This document shows, in pieces, positions 26,510-35,484 of a stretch of DNA of 64,000 nucleotides. This DNA comes from Thiosocius sp942490985 (GTDB lineage Bacteria > Pseudomonadota > Gammaproteobacteria > Chromatiales > Chromatiaceae), in NCBI GenBank assembly GCA_942490985.1, contig CALNYW010000005.1:62001-126000 (forward strand), in the 5' to 3' direction. The translations under genes were made by a program, and so were the position numbers. The notes below the pieces were generated by a model, which worked only from the letters and a program-made list of their open reading frames with translations, ran no database searches and was not told the origin of the DNA. Within the stretch, counting starts at the first letter, position 1; each line of letters begins with the position of its first letter.

Positions 26510-26611
26510 CCTGACGACGAACACCGGGCGGCGTGCCGCTTCCGCGGCACGCCCACTTTCGGCGTTCGGTGCCCGGCTCAGGGCCGGTCTCGAACCGACA
26601 GCTGCCGGCTT

Positions 26612-26989
26612 TCACCATCCACGTCCGCCGAATCCGCCAGGCTGACGCTGTTGCATCCGCTGCATCTGCCATTGAGAAAGTTCGTCGCGATCGATCGACC
26701 CGTTCGAATCGCGGTCGATCTGATCAAAGTTCGACGCTTGGCCGGCATTAGGCAGGCGGTAGCCTTGTTCGGCACGTTCTGCATGACGCTCTCGGCGCAC
26801 CTGCGCATGCTCTTCGGCGGACACCACGCCATCCCTATTTAGGTCAAGCACCTCGAAAGGCATCGGTCCACGGCGCTCGTAGTACTCATCACGCTCGTAC
26901 TCACCGGGGCTGGCGATGACGGCGCCGGTCAGCAATACCGCGCTCAGCGTGGCAAGGGAAAAAGTTGTCGAGATGGATCCTGCGTTCAT
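26612..26989 (-). CDS. Secreted EF-hand calcium-binding protein
   Basis: The 125-residue exported protein has a signal peptide (ISTTFSLATLSAVLLTGAVIAS). It has two EF-hand loops, DLNRDGVVSAEEH and DRDSNGSIDRDEL, with acidic residues at positions 1, 3, 5 and 12. The tail is Gln/Arg/Gly-rich (MQQRQPGGFGGRGW). The start at 26989 is supported by AGGAG 8 nt upstream; a longer in-frame start at 27055 is not. It is probably periplasmic; calcium sensing or buffering is an inference from the motif. Confidence 0.8.
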   Translation of the reverse strand: MNAGSISTTFSLATLSAVLLTGAVIASPGEYERDEYYERRGPMPFEVLDLNRDGVVSAEEHAQVRRERHAERAEQGYRLPNAGQASNFDQIDRDSNGSIDRDELSQWQMQRMQQRQPGGFGGRGW

Positions 26990-27055
26990 GTTGGCTCTCC
27001 TGACGTTGTGCTGGGCACGTGCCTTCCGGGCCCGCCCTGAATAATCCCACTGCAT

Positions 27056-27365
27056 GCGGCTTTCCTTGTGTGATTGTCAGGCTACGCGGTCAAGCTGAAA
27101 CCTGGCTGAATTGCTCAGCAGATCGGTGCCTTCTTGCCGATGGGGGTCACGACCGCTCCGATGCTTGTGCGTGCGATGCCAGCCACCATCACGACTGCGC
27201 ACGCCATATTGCGACAAAATATAGAATGCCAGCCGAACACCCAAGATTTTCGGCGATTTATGCAGAACTATTTATTCAAAAACTTAACATAAAGTGAAGA
27301 TTATCTAGACAATAAGTCAACGGACGCCTAAGCTGGTTTGAGCAATCACCATAACGAGGTCCTGC
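27056..27365. other. AT-rich intergenic region
   Basis: No convincing gene is seen here. From about 27200 the sequence becomes clearly more AT-rich than its surroundings (for example around 27255-27330). It probably holds the promoter of the small secreted protein that starts at 27366. Confidence 0.5.
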
Positions 27366-27677
27366 ATGAGCATTCGTACCGTACTGTTAGTCGCATTGGC
27401 TCTGCTGCCGCTACTCGCCGCTGATGGGCTGCATGCATCGCCGGCTTGTGGCACCACCGTGGTATCACCTAGCCCGGCACCTTGGTTCTTAGAGACGTTA
27501 TCGCCGGATCCGGGTTACGAGCAATCTCAGGCGGAGGCCTTGGCAAACAACTGGCAGTCGACAAATTCAGACGCGATTGACCAGGACACGACGGTTCACC
27601 GGCAAACGGCAGGGGTGGTGACCGCAGACTGGACAGTCGCGGCGGCCGAGCGACAACCCCGGGTAATCTTGTTCTGA
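27366..27677 (+). CDS. Small secreted protein, unknown
   Basis: The 103-residue product has a signal peptide (VLLVALALLPLLAADGLHAS) and a hydrophilic mature part with one cysteine (SPACGTTVV). It is rich in Ala, Thr and Gln and has no repeats or known domain. An AACGAGG precedes the ATG by 6 nt, and an AT-rich, promoter-like region lies upstream. It ends 85 nt before prxQ on the same strand. No function can be assigned. Confidence 0.5.
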   Translation: MSIRTVLLVALALLPLLAADGLHASPACGTTVVSPSPAPWFLETLSPDPGYEQSQAEALANNWQSTNSDAIDQDTTVHRQTAGVVTADWTVAAAERQPRVILF

Positions 27678-27762
27678 GTCAAGGCATGTGCAACTGCACC
27701 CGCGTAGTCGTCTCTACCAAGCGGGTTGGGCGACCAGACAACTGCAAGGAATCCGATACAAA

Positions 27763-28218
27763 ATGCTCCAAGCCGGTGACAAGGCCCCCGACTTTACGCT
27801 GTCCGATCAGGACGGTCGCCCGGTAACTTTGTCCGATGCGTGTGCCGAAGGCTCGGTGGTGGTCTACTTTTACCCCGCCGACTTCACCCCCGGCTGCACC
27901 AAAGAGGCCTGCGCGATCCGCGACATGCACGACGATATTGTGGCGTCCGGTCTGCGGGTGTTGGGCATCAGCCCGCAGGGCGTGGCCAGCCACACCCGTT
28001 TTCACCAACGCTATGGGTTGCCCTTCACACTGCTGGCCGACCCGCAGAAGACCGCGGTCAAGGCCTACGGCGTTGACGGCCCCTTCGGCATCGGCGTGCG
28101 TCGCGCGACTTTCCTGGTCAACCCGGACCGCGTCATCGTGTCGAGCGTGGTGGCCGATCTGCGCATCGGCCTTCACGAGGACTTCATTCGTACAGCGCTG
28201 TCGTCCGCGCAACGCTGA
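27763..28218 (+). CDS. Peroxiredoxin, PrxQ/Bcp type
   Basis: This thiol peroxidase reduces H2O2 and organic hydroperoxides. The 151-residue protein has GDKAPDFTLSDQDGRPVTL, the active site YPADFTPGCTKEACAIRD (peroxidatic Cys with a resolving Cys five residues on, the PrxQ arrangement), and FLVNPDRVIV. ATG 27763 is preceded by AAGGAA and gives the normal Bcp N-terminus; an upstream start at 27688 would add an unrelated segment. It is cytoplasmic, with no signal. Confidence 0.92.
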   Translation: MLQAGDKAPDFTLSDQDGRPVTLSDACAEGSVVVYFYPADFTPGCTKEACAIRDMHDDIVASGLRVLGISPQGVASHTRFHQRYGLPFTLLADPQKTAVKAYGVDGPFGIGVRRATFLVNPDRVIVSSVVADLRIGLHEDFIRTALSSAQR

Positions 28219-28331
28219 GTCGGCAGCCCCGGGCCAGCCGACCACCGCGTCTTGGATATCTGCAGGTTGCCCCCCAGCAACGGGGTGACTAAGGTGACAG
28301 CAGTCGACAAAAGGCAGCACGCTAGACGGCT

Positions 28332-29039
28332 ATGACATCAGACAAACTCCCCGAAAAATCGAGCCGTTCGGACATTGAGGCGTTTCTCCACAAGGCCGCA
28401 TCTACCCCGGTCGCCGGCCGGAAGGGCCAGGGCGGTCATTTGATCTTCGCGATGGATGCAACAGCGAGTCGAGAGGCGACCTGGGACAACGCCTGTCACC
28501 TTCAGGCCGAGATGTTCTCGGAGACTGCAGGGCTCGGCGGACTCGCCATCAAGCTCTGCTATTACCGCGGCTTCAAAGAATTCAAGGCCAGCGACTGGCT
28601 GACGGATACAGCCATACTGCAGCAGCTTATGGCCGCCGTGACCTGCCTCGGCGGGCATACCCAGATCGCCCGGGTGTTGAAACATGCGATAGCACTGGCA
28701 AAGCAACAGCACATCGATGCGCTGGTCTTCGTCGGTGATTGCGTCGAAGAGGATGTCGACGACCTCTGTGAGTTCGCCGGTACGCTGGGGATTCACGGCG
28801 TCCCGGCCTTCATGTTCCACGAGGGCGGTGATCCAAACGCGGAACGGGCCTTCCGTCAGATTGCCAAACTCACTGGTGGGGCTTATTGCCCATTTGACGC
28901 CGGCAGCGCCCAGCAGCTTCGTGACCTGTTGAGCGCGGTCGCCGTCTACGCTGTCGGCGGTCGCAGTGCACTCGAACACTTCGGCCAGCGGCGCGGGGAG
29001 ATGGTGCGGCGGCTCAGCCATCAGATCGAAAAGGGCTGA
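28332..29039 (+). CDS. VWA-like domain protein
   Basis: The 235-residue soluble protein has a von Willebrand A-like fold. The MIDAS motif is DATAS in FAMDATASREATWD, then KLCYYRGFKEFKAS, THI-like GGHTQIARVLKHAI, and ALVFVGDCVEED. The segment LTGGAYCPFDAGSAQQLRDLL fits the end of the fold. The gene is directly followed (6 nt) by a membrane J-domain protein; this pairing suggests that the two act together, but no process is known to me. Confidence 0.65.
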   Translation: MTSDKLPEKSSRSDIEAFLHKAASTPVAGRKGQGGHLIFAMDATASREATWDNACHLQAEMFSETAGLGGLAIKLCYYRGFKEFKASDWLTDTAILQQLMAAVTCLGGHTQIARVLKHAIALAKQQHIDALVFVGDCVEEDVDDLCEFAGTLGIHGVPAFMFHEGGDPNAERAFRQIAKLTGGAYCPFDAGSAQQLRDLLSAVAVYAVGGRSALEHFGQRRGEMVRRLSHQIEKG

Positions 29040-29045
29040 TCGCCG

Positions 29046-29738
29046 TTGCGCGCGATTTTCTCGCTACTGGCGCTGGCGGTCGTCTACCTGGCGTTGCGCT
29101 GGCTCCTGCGGCAGCCGCAGCGGGCTCAGTTGCAGATTGGTTTGTTCTTATTCGGGCTGGTGCTGATCCTGCTGGCCGCGGCCGGCCGCCTGCCCTGGGT
29201 GTTCGGTTTTGCTGGGGCACTCCTGCCATTGCTGGCCGGCATGCTGGGCCTGCGTCGCCAAAACCGGGGAGGGCGTCAAGCCGGACCCGCCCCTTCCGGG
29301 GGGCAGTCGGTTGTCGAGACCCGCTTTTTGCGCATGACCCTCGATCATGACAGCGGAGACATGCTGGGGCACGTCCTGGCCGGACGCTTCGCCGGGCAAC
29401 AACTCGATGCGTTGTCGCAGCGGCAGCTAGTCACCTTACTAGACGACTTTGAGCGCGATGATGAAGAATCCGCGGCATTGCTGCGCGCCTATCTCGATCG
29501 CACGTTCGGCCCTGAATGGCAGGAAGCGGCCCCGGGTCGTCCGGAATTTGAGGGCCTCTCCAGCGAGATGACCCGTGAGGAGGCGTACGCGATCCTGGGT
29601 CTCGAAGACGGGGCAACCGAGGCCGACATCCTGGCCGCCCACGGCCGACTGATTCAGCGGCTTCACCCGGACCGAGGGGGTTCGACATTCCTTGCGGCCA
29701 AGATCAACCAGGCCCGCGACCTGCTGATCAGCGACTGA
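29046..29738 (+). CDS. Membrane-anchored J-domain (DnaJ-like) protein
   Basis: The 230-residue protein has N-terminal hydrophobic helices (IFSLLALAVVYLALRWLL and IGLFLFGLVLILLAAAG and a third, FAGALLPLLAGMLGL). A middle region follows (ETRFLRMTLDHDSGDMLGHV). The C-terminal J-domain has EAYAILGLEDGATEADILAAH and the HPD motif in RLHPDRGGST. The J-domain would recruit a DnaK-type chaperone to the membrane. The start is a TTG at 29046, 6 nt after the VWA-like gene. TerB/DjlA-like proteins are the nearest named analogues. Confidence 0.8.
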   Translation: MRAIFSLLALAVVYLALRWLLRQPQRAQLQIGLFLFGLVLILLAAAGRLPWVFGFAGALLPLLAGMLGLRRQNRGGRQAGPAPSGGQSVVETRFLRMTLDHDSGDMLGHVLAGRFAGQQLDALSQRQLVTLLDDFERDDEESAALLRAYLDRTFGPEWQEAAPGRPEFEGLSSEMTREEAYAILGLEDGATEADILAAHGRLIQRLHPDRGGSTFLAAKINQARDLLISD

Positions 29739-29786
29739 CCTTTCGCCACTGCGCCAGCCCCGCCCGGTCGGCGCAACATGTTCGCA

Positions 29787-30659
29787 TCACGCTGCCCTGT
29801 CGCCATCAGCACGGTCCCAGGTGTGGTTTTGCGCAATCTGCCGCGCGAAATCCGCGAAGTCTTTCGGGGCCCTGCCTAATGCGCGTTGCACACCATCGCA
29901 GAGATAGGCGTTACGTCCATCGAGCACGGTTTCAAAGAGATAGTTCAGGAGCCAAACGTAGTCGTCGGGTGCCCCTGATTCGCGAACAGCCCGATCGAAT
30001 GCCGCCTGGGTAATCGGCTCGAACCGCACCTCTCGACCGGTCGCCTGGGAAAGCTCCTTAGCCACATCGGCGAACGTCAGTAGCCGCGGCCCGGTCACTT
30101 CATAGAGCGCGTACTCATGTCCCTCCTCCGTCAGGGCGGCCACCGCAACGTCCGCGATATCGTCGACATCGACAAACGGCTCTGGAACATCGCGTGCGGG
30201 TAGCGTGATGATGCCGTCCTTCACCATGCCGAGAAACGCGCCCTCGGAAAAATTCTGACTGAACCAGCCAGCACGCACGATGGTCCATGCCGCCCCTGCT
30301 TCCTGAACGATCCGTTCGCACGCCTGCGCCGCCTCTTCGCCGCGGCCCGACAGCAACACCAAGCGCCGCACACCGTACTCAACCGCCAGTTTCGTGAATG
30401 CCCGGAGGGTCTCGGTGGCACCCGGTACGGCAAGATCCGGTGCAAACGCGATATACACGGCGGTCACGTCGGCCAAAGCGGCCGGCCAGCTGCTCCGATC
30501 GTTCCAGTCGAACGGCGGATTACCCGAGCGCGAGCCGACCCGGACAGGTCTGCCCAGGGCCTGCAGCCGCTCGGCAATACGGCGGCCGGTTTTGCCGGTC
30601 CCGCCAGTGACAAGGGTGATTCCAAGGCTGGCGTTAGGGTTGTTTGAAGCGTCGTGCAT
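29787..30659 (-). CDS. NmrA-like NAD(P)-binding protein
   Basis: The 290-residue atypical short-chain dehydrogenase has an N-terminal GxxGxxG motif in TLVTGGTGKTGRRIAERL. Then come VRVGSRSGNPPFDW, VRRLVLLSGRG, WTIVRAGWFSQNFSEG and VDVDDIADVAVAAL. The usual catalytic Tyr-Lys pair is not evident, so it may be a redox sensor or an NAD(P)H:quinone-type reductase. It is divergent from an AraC-type regulator, which probably controls it. The ATG at 30659 gives the usual family N-terminus. Confidence 0.85.
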   Translation of the reverse strand: MHDASNNPNASLGITLVTGGTGKTGRRIAERLQALGRPVRVGSRSGNPPFDWNDRSSWPAALADVTAVYIAFAPDLAVPGATETLRAFTKLAVEYGVRRLVLLSGRGEEAAQACERIVQEAGAAWTIVRAGWFSQNFSEGAFLGMVKDGIITLPARDVPEPFVDVDDIADVAVAALTEEGHEYALYEVTGPRLLTFADVAKELSQATGREVRFEPITQAAFDRAVRESGAPDDYVWLLNYLFETVLDGRNAYLCDGVQRALGRAPKDFADFARQIAQNHTWDRADGDRAA

Positions 30660-30751
30660 GGCAAGTTCCTCGCAGGTGGTGAATGGGGTGCCGATGGTGA
30701 TAAGCCTAGAGCCGAAGCCATCAAGCGCCCATGCGCGAGGTACTCAGATGC

Positions 30752-30765
30752 ATACGCATGCGTAT
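30752..30765. promoter_or_regulatory. 14-bp perfect palindrome between nmrA-like and araC-like genes
   Basis: ATACGCATGCGTAT is a perfect inverted repeat. It lies in the 117-bp divergent intergenic region, 12 nt before the likely araC-like start. A dimeric regulator could bind here and control one or both genes. Confidence 0.45.
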
Positions 30766-30776
30766 CAAGTCCAGCG

Positions 30777-31715
30777 ATGGACAACCTAGGCGGCCTGTTG
30801 GACGCACCGCGCGCACGCGGCGCTTTTGCCCTCCGTGCCGTGATGCAGTCGCCTTGGTCGCTACGCGTTCAGGCGGAATCGCCGGTGACGCTGATCGCCG
30901 GTGTCGTCGGGGAATTCTGGATCACCCCGGATCAGGGAAAAGCTGTGTGCATCGGGCCGGGGGACATTGCGGTGACGCGAGGCCCCGATCACTACACCGT
31001 GAGTGACTCACCGACCACGCCACCGTCCGTCGTCATCCATCCCGGACAGCAGTGCCGCGACCTCGACGGCAACTCGCTGTTGGAAAAAATGATGCATGAC
31101 GTCCGGACTTGGGGAAACGATCCTGCTGGCGATACCCGCTTTCTGGTCGGGGCCTATGAACACCTCAGCGACATCAGCGATCGCCTGTTGCGGGCATTGC
31201 CACCGGTGCTTACCGTTTCCCATGATGAATGGGACTCCCCCATCGTCCCACTGCTCGGCGACGAGATGGCCAAAGACGAACCAGGCCAGGCCGCCGTATT
31301 GGACCGGCTTCTGGATCTGTTGTTGACCGCAGTGCTGAAGGCCTGGTTCGGCAAACGCGACTCAACCAGCCCCGAGTGGTGGCGGTATCAAGGCGATCGA
31401 ATCGTCGAACGGGCACTGCGCTTGATGCACGACCACCCGGGTAGACCCTGGACGCTCGCCGCGCTGGCTGCGGAGACGGGCGCCTCGCGGGCATCTTTGT
31501 CTCGTCGTTTCCAGGACCTCGTTGGCGAACCGCCGATGTCTTTTCTGAAGAACTGGCGGATGGCGATGGCGGCGGATCTGTTGTGCAGGCCGAACGAAAC
31601 CGTGGGCTCGGTGGCCGAGAAGGTAGGCTATGCAACGCCCTTCGCCTTCAGCGCGGCATTCAAGCGGGTCCGGGGCCTGAGCCCACAGGCCCATCGGCAA
31701 AGCGCACAGCAGTAG
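30777..31715 (+). CDS. AraC-family transcriptional regulator
   Basis: The 312-residue regulator has an N-terminal cupin-type domain (LLDAPRARGAFALRAVM, IGPGDIAVTRGPDHY), the AraC_binding_2 style seen with NmrA-like oxidoreductases. Two C-terminal HTH motifs follow (WTLAALAAETGASRASLSRRF and ETVGSVAEKVGYATPFAFSAAFKR). The start at ATG 30777 (MDNLGGLLDAPRARGAF) matches the family N-terminus; upstream in-frame codons fall in the divergent promoter. It is likely to regulate the neighbouring nmrA-like gene and itself. Confidence 0.88.
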   Translation: MDNLGGLLDAPRARGAFALRAVMQSPWSLRVQAESPVTLIAGVVGEFWITPDQGKAVCIGPGDIAVTRGPDHYTVSDSPTTPPSVVIHPGQQCRDLDGNSLLEKMMHDVRTWGNDPAGDTRFLVGAYEHLSDISDRLLRALPPVLTVSHDEWDSPIVPLLGDEMAKDEPGQAAVLDRLLDLLLTAVLKAWFGKRDSTSPEWWRYQGDRIVERALRLMHDHPGRPWTLAALAAETGASRASLSRRFQDLVGEPPMSFLKNWRMAMAADLLCRPNETVGSVAEKVGYATPFAFSAAFKRVRGLSPQAHRQSAQQ

Positions 31716-31908
31716 CACAGGCATGTTCGCTTGCCTGTGGTAGCTCCGCCGCAAGCATCGAAGCGATCCCAGTATCTGTCCCCCACTCGAACCAATGACC
31801 CTTTGGCGTAAGCGATTGAAGGCAACAAGGTCTCGCGGGGCTTGATTTTCAGTTTCTTGCCGCGACGGTTCGTACACGGCGTCTTCCTTTCGCGAGGTCG
31901 CCAGGCAG

Positions 31909-34047
31909 TCAATCGGCCAACGCCTGGCGCAAGATCGGGAACACATCTTCATCCACCCAGTACATCGTATGGCCGTTCGGCCTCACCGGAAATTCCTGGG
32001 GCCACATGTCGCGACCATCCACGGAGCCGTCTTGGCCGCTTGATGAGTCGATGTGGGTACCGACGAAATCGTCGATACGAAAGATATTCACCCAGCGGCT
32101 CAGGACCCCCGGATTCTGTTCCGACGGCACGACGCCCTTAGGCCTTTTTCCTAACGCGGGCCGTGACCGATGCGACGGGAAACTGCTCGGAAAGTAGTGA
32201 TGGTGTAGATGGGTGTACGGTGACCCCATCGTCACCAACATGAGGCATCCACCTTCCGGCATCGCCGCTAGCCAGTTCGCACCTTCCTGGTCGATCACGT
32301 CGATCGCAATGACGGTCCCCTGACTGTGCGCAACGATTACCAACACATCGGGACGCTCGTCAGCGATGAGTTGATTGACGAGTACTTTCAATCGATCCTG
32401 GATACGCGCGCGACGCCAATATCCTGTCGGCTGATGGGTATCCTCCACCGGCTTGCGCCAACGCAGGGCTCGCTCAACGAACGTCGTTGTCGCGACGCCC
32501 TTGCGCACCGACCGCTCCTGGTCATCGTTACTGCTGAACTCCTCGGAGTCCCATGAGTAGTCGTTCAGGTAGGTCAGCACGTCGGTCAGGATGCCGAGAA
32601 CGGCGGCGAAGGAGGTTTGAAAACTCCCGACAACGACAGCAGCGATCACCGCGGTAATCGTCAGCGCGTGGGGGATAACGCTGACGATCCAGCCGAAAAG
32701 CGGGCCTATCGGCGAATGATCGCCCAGTGCAAAGTTCACGAGTGCCGCAAGACTCAGGACCAACATGGTGACGATAAAGGCCCCAAGCACGGCCATCATT
32801 CCTTTCGAGACAATCAATCGATACCTTTCGGCAAGCGCGTCGCGCTCCGCCAGATACTCACCGATCGGCTGCCTGCGCAACTCGGCCTTGCGTATCCAGG
32901 CAACCACCGCCGCGCCCAGTAACGCTACCAGGGCCAATAGCGCGGGCACCAAGCCCCAAATCCCGATACTGACATGGGCGGGATGTGGGATCGCGTCGCC
33001 CACGGTGTTGACGATTGCGGCCCAGACACTGGCCACCGTCACGAACCAAAGCAGCGTCATGAGACCGGTCGCCGGCATCAGCAGGCTGAAGACGCGGCTA
33101 GCGCGACGCCGTCTTTCCCTACGCTGCCAGCGCACGACCACGCCGGTGGCCAGCGCGAGCGCAAAGACGACAAGCCAACTGACGGACATCAAGGCCAGCA
33201 TCCTCAGGCCATAGAGATAGAGTCCCGAGTAACCCGCAATGCAGGCGCTCGTCTCGCCCGGTTTGGCAAAGCTGCAACCCACTTGCTTGAGCCAATCATC
33301 AAGCCATGCAAACGGGTCGACGGGAAGGAGACCGCCCAGCCAAAATGTGAGCAGTAAGATCCCGGAAATCAGAAGCCAACCAGCAAAATGCCGCGTAAGG
33401 AAGGCATCGCTTCGCCTCAACAGCAGCGCCCCGGCGAGGATGACGAACACCGCGAGCAACGGGGGGGCCAACCATGCCCCACCTATTGCCGAACCGATCG
33501 AAGACTGCAGCACCCAGGCGACCAGCACGCCGATGATCAGCACCGCATTGATAGCCGCTATCGGACCGTGAATGGTCAACGCAGCGCCGGAGGCGATACG
33601 TCGCATCCAGCAGTCAAAAGGCCGACTGGTTGGAAAGACGTCGCGGGCGTTCTCGCGGATCGCGTGCGATAACCCGAGGATTGTCTTAACCAGCGCGGTC
33701 AACAAGCCCAACAGACCGCTACCGATGGCAGCGATATCACCCCAGTAGAAATCGGCAATAACCCGCTCACGCGTGACGTCACTCTGCGCCTCAGAGTCGA
33801 TATGTCGATAACGGCGAATACGCGCCGGGAACGTCTTGCGCAGCCCTTTCTTGTTATAGATCTCAAGCTCGCGCAGATGGAAGTCATCGCTTGAGTGCGG
33901 CCGAAGGCCTCCCTTCGACATATCATCGCGCTTCAGTGCCGTATTTTCTTCAGGGGTGTTCTGCAGCGCAGTCGACAGCAGGTCCGCACTGACCCCGGCC
34001 TGCTTCACGCCGACGCCATGCACCACAATGATCAGCTCTTTAGCCAC
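31909..34047 (-). CDS. Polytopic membrane alpha/beta-hydrolase (lipase-like) with inserted membrane domain
   Basis: The 712-residue protein begins with a hydrolase first strand (KELIIVVHGVGVKQAG). Eight or more membrane helices follow at about residues 90-480 (for example INAVLIIGVLVAWVLQ, MLALMSVSWLVVFALALATG). It returns to the hydrolase fold with the nucleophile elbow VIVAHSQGTVIAIDV and a late His region (VRPNGHTMYW). So the membrane domain is inserted within one hydrolase fold. GTG 34047 is supported by GGAGG upstream. The substrate is unknown; a membrane lipid or peptidoglycan-linked ester is possible. Similar proteins are usually annotated only as hypothetical or lipase-like. Confidence 0.7.
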   Translation of the reverse strand: MAKELIIVVHGVGVKQAGVSADLLSTALQNTPEENTALKRDDMSKGGLRPHSSDDFHLRELEIYNKKGLRKTFPARIRRYRHIDSEAQSDVTRERVIADFYWGDIAAIGSGLLGLLTALVKTILGLSHAIRENARDVFPTSRPFDCWMRRIASGAALTIHGPIAAINAVLIIGVLVAWVLQSSIGSAIGGAWLAPPLLAVFVILAGALLLRRSDAFLTRHFAGWLLISGILLLTFWLGGLLPVDPFAWLDDWLKQVGCSFAKPGETSACIAGYSGLYLYGLRMLALMSVSWLVVFALALATGVVVRWQRRERRRRASRVFSLLMPATGLMTLLWFVTVASVWAAIVNTVGDAIPHPAHVSIGIWGLVPALLALVALLGAAVVAWIRKAELRRQPIGEYLAERDALAERYRLIVSKGMMAVLGAFIVTMLVLSLAALVNFALGDHSPIGPLFGWIVSVIPHALTITAVIAAVVVGSFQTSFAAVLGILTDVLTYLNDYSWDSEEFSSNDDQERSVRKGVATTTFVERALRWRKPVEDTHQPTGYWRRARIQDRLKVLVNQLIADERPDVLVIVAHSQGTVIAIDVIDQEGANWLAAMPEGGCLMLVTMGSPYTHLHHHYFPSSFPSHRSRPALGKRPKGVVPSEQNPGVLSRWVNIFRIDDFVGTHIDSSSGQDGSVDGRDMWPQEFPVRPNGHTMYWVDEDVFPILRQALAD

Positions 34048-34142
34048 AACGACCTCCAAGTAAATAAGGTGTCCGGCACCAGAAACCAAACCTGCGCACC
34101 ATCAACCGACGCGACCGACGCAACCACCGCCATGCGAAGGGG

Positions 34143-34391
34143 TTATCTCCTGTCACCAATGATGCATTCTTTCCCCTCGACCAGGGCCAGCCGACGCAAC
34201 ACCGAATCGATCGCCTCTGAATTCACGCTGCCTGCGTTTTTCAAAGCGTCGAGGCTTCCGTTTAGCCCATCTGTGTCGACATCGGGGTCAATACGGGCAA
34301 GCTTGTATGCGTCGACCGTGTCCACATGAATATAGCCGCCTGTCGCCGACTCGACTGCGATAATGTGCGAACGCAGACTCGCCCAGATCAA
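34143..34391 (-). CDS. Hypothetical small protein (uncertain)
   Basis: The 82-residue reading frame has a normal amino-acid mix (ESATGGYIHVDTVDAY, ALKNAGSVNSEAIDSVLRRL). It starts at a TTG with GGAAA just upstream. It lies between the membrane hydrolase and yceH. No domain is recognised. It overlaps the untranslated leader of yceH on the other strand. It may be real or accidental. Confidence 0.3.
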   Translation of the reverse strand: MIWASLRSHIIAVESATGGYIHVDTVDAYKLARIDPDVDTDGLNGSLDALKNAGSVNSEAIDSVLRRLALVEGKECIIGDRR

Positions 34392-34565
34392 TTTTTCCGA
34401 CCCGTACGGAATCCTCTACGCAGTGAGCAGGGACTGGCTGCGATATCACCGACACGACGGCCATGCCCCCGGACCAACCCGACATCGGTCGTGTCTGCTT
34501 GGCAACAAGCTACAGCGAAGCACGCCGATCTGCATTACGATGCGATGCCCGATCCATTCACCATC

Positions 34566-35264
34566 ATGAATTTGCCCATGCGCATCAAGCTTACTCCGCC
34601 CGAGGCCCGGGTCATCGGCTGCCTGATCGAGAAAGCCATCACGACGCCGGCGCAGTACCCATTGTCACTGGCGTCGCTCACAGCCGCCTGCAACCAAAAG
34701 AGCAGTCGCGAGCCGGTTATGCAGTTGCGTGACATCGAAGTACAGCAGATCTGCGATGACTTGATAAAGCGACACCTGGTCAGCGACCGTAGCGGCTTTG
34801 GCAGCCGGGTGACCAAGTACCAGCATCGTTTCGCCAATGTCGGTTTCGGCAGCCTGGAGTTCAGTTCCCAGGAGTTGGGCATTCTCTGTCTGTTGTTGCT
34901 GCGTGGACCGCAAACGCCCGGTGAGCTGCGAAGCCATAGCAATCGGCTATGTAACTTTAGCGACGTCAGCGAAACCGAGGCCGTCCTGAAAGGCCTGGCC
35001 GAACGCAGCGACGGCCCGTTTGTCTGTGCATTGGCCCGCGAGCCCGGCCGACGGGAGGTGCGCTATGCACATCTCTTCGGCGACCCGGTCTCGGAACCTG
35101 CCGCGCCCGCGCCCGCAACCGCAACCGCAGCGGGACCAGCCGATCCGGTCGAGAGAGAAGACGATCGTGTGGCGCAGCTCGAGGACCTGGTACTCGAGCT
35201 TCAGCAGCGCCTGGAGGAGATCGAGGCCCGGCTGGCATCGATTGAACACCCTGCGGAAGACTAA
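34566..35264 (+). CDS. yceH: DUF480 protein YceH
   Basis: This winged-helix protein of unknown role has about 232 residues. Family landmarks are LTPPEARVIGCLIEKAITTPAQYPLS (read as two adjoining motifs), ACNQKSSREPVM, SGFGSRVTKYQHRF, LLLLRGPQTPGELRSHSNRL and LAREPGRREVRYAHLF. An Ala/Pro linker and a coiled-coil tail (LEDLVLELQQRLEEIEARL) complete it. ATG 34566 is the best start; 34545 and 34578 are also in frame. Two tandem winged helices hint at nucleic-acid binding. Confidence 0.9.
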   Translation: MNLPMRIKLTPPEARVIGCLIEKAITTPAQYPLSLASLTAACNQKSSREPVMQLRDIEVQQICDDLIKRHLVSDRSGFGSRVTKYQHRFANVGFGSLEFSSQELGILCLLLLRGPQTPGELRSHSNRLCNFSDVSETEAVLKGLAERSDGPFVCALAREPGRREVRYAHLFGDPVSEPAAPAPATATAAGPADPVEREDDRVAQLEDLVLELQQRLEEIEARLASIEHPAED

Positions 35265-35310
35265 GCCGCAAAGTGTATCTTTTAGGGGTACGTCCCTAAT
35301 TATTCCTAGT

Positions 35311-35484
35311 GTCGATACGTTTGATGGCATCTGGTTCGCCACGGACATCGAAGCGGTCAATCATCAGACCGCTCATGAGGCGCGCTTCCTCTATCAGGAC
35401 GTTGAATATTTGGCGGATCTGCCCGATCCGTTATTCAACGCCGCCACCCTGAACCGCGGACTCCCACCTCGCTACGCGCCATGA
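35311..35484 (+). pseudogene. C-terminal fragment, outer-membrane lipoprotein-sorting (LolA-like) protein
   Basis: Fifty-seven codons with no start (VDTFDGIWFATDIEAVNHQT, then FLYQDVEYLADLPDPLFNAATLNRG) resemble the end of LolA-like sorting proteins, which finish with a strand and an LFxxxxLxRG motif. The fragment begins just after a GGGGTACGTCCC palindromic repeat (about 35283-35300), suggesting that the 5' part was lost by deletion or insertion. In intact loci such genes neighbour outer-membrane barrel and MMPL transporter genes; here a decayed barrel gene follows with a 4-nt overlap. Confidence 0.45.

Noticed and set aside
31716..31739. Hairpin CACAGGCA/TGCCTGTG after the araC-like gene, considered as a terminator
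   Set aside because: No T-run follows the stem, so a rho-independent terminator is not supported.
32617..33672. Several plus-strand frames antisense to the membrane hydrolase
   Set aside because: The minus strand gives a continuous polytopic protein with HGVG and AHSQG; the plus frames are short and Arg/Pro-rich.
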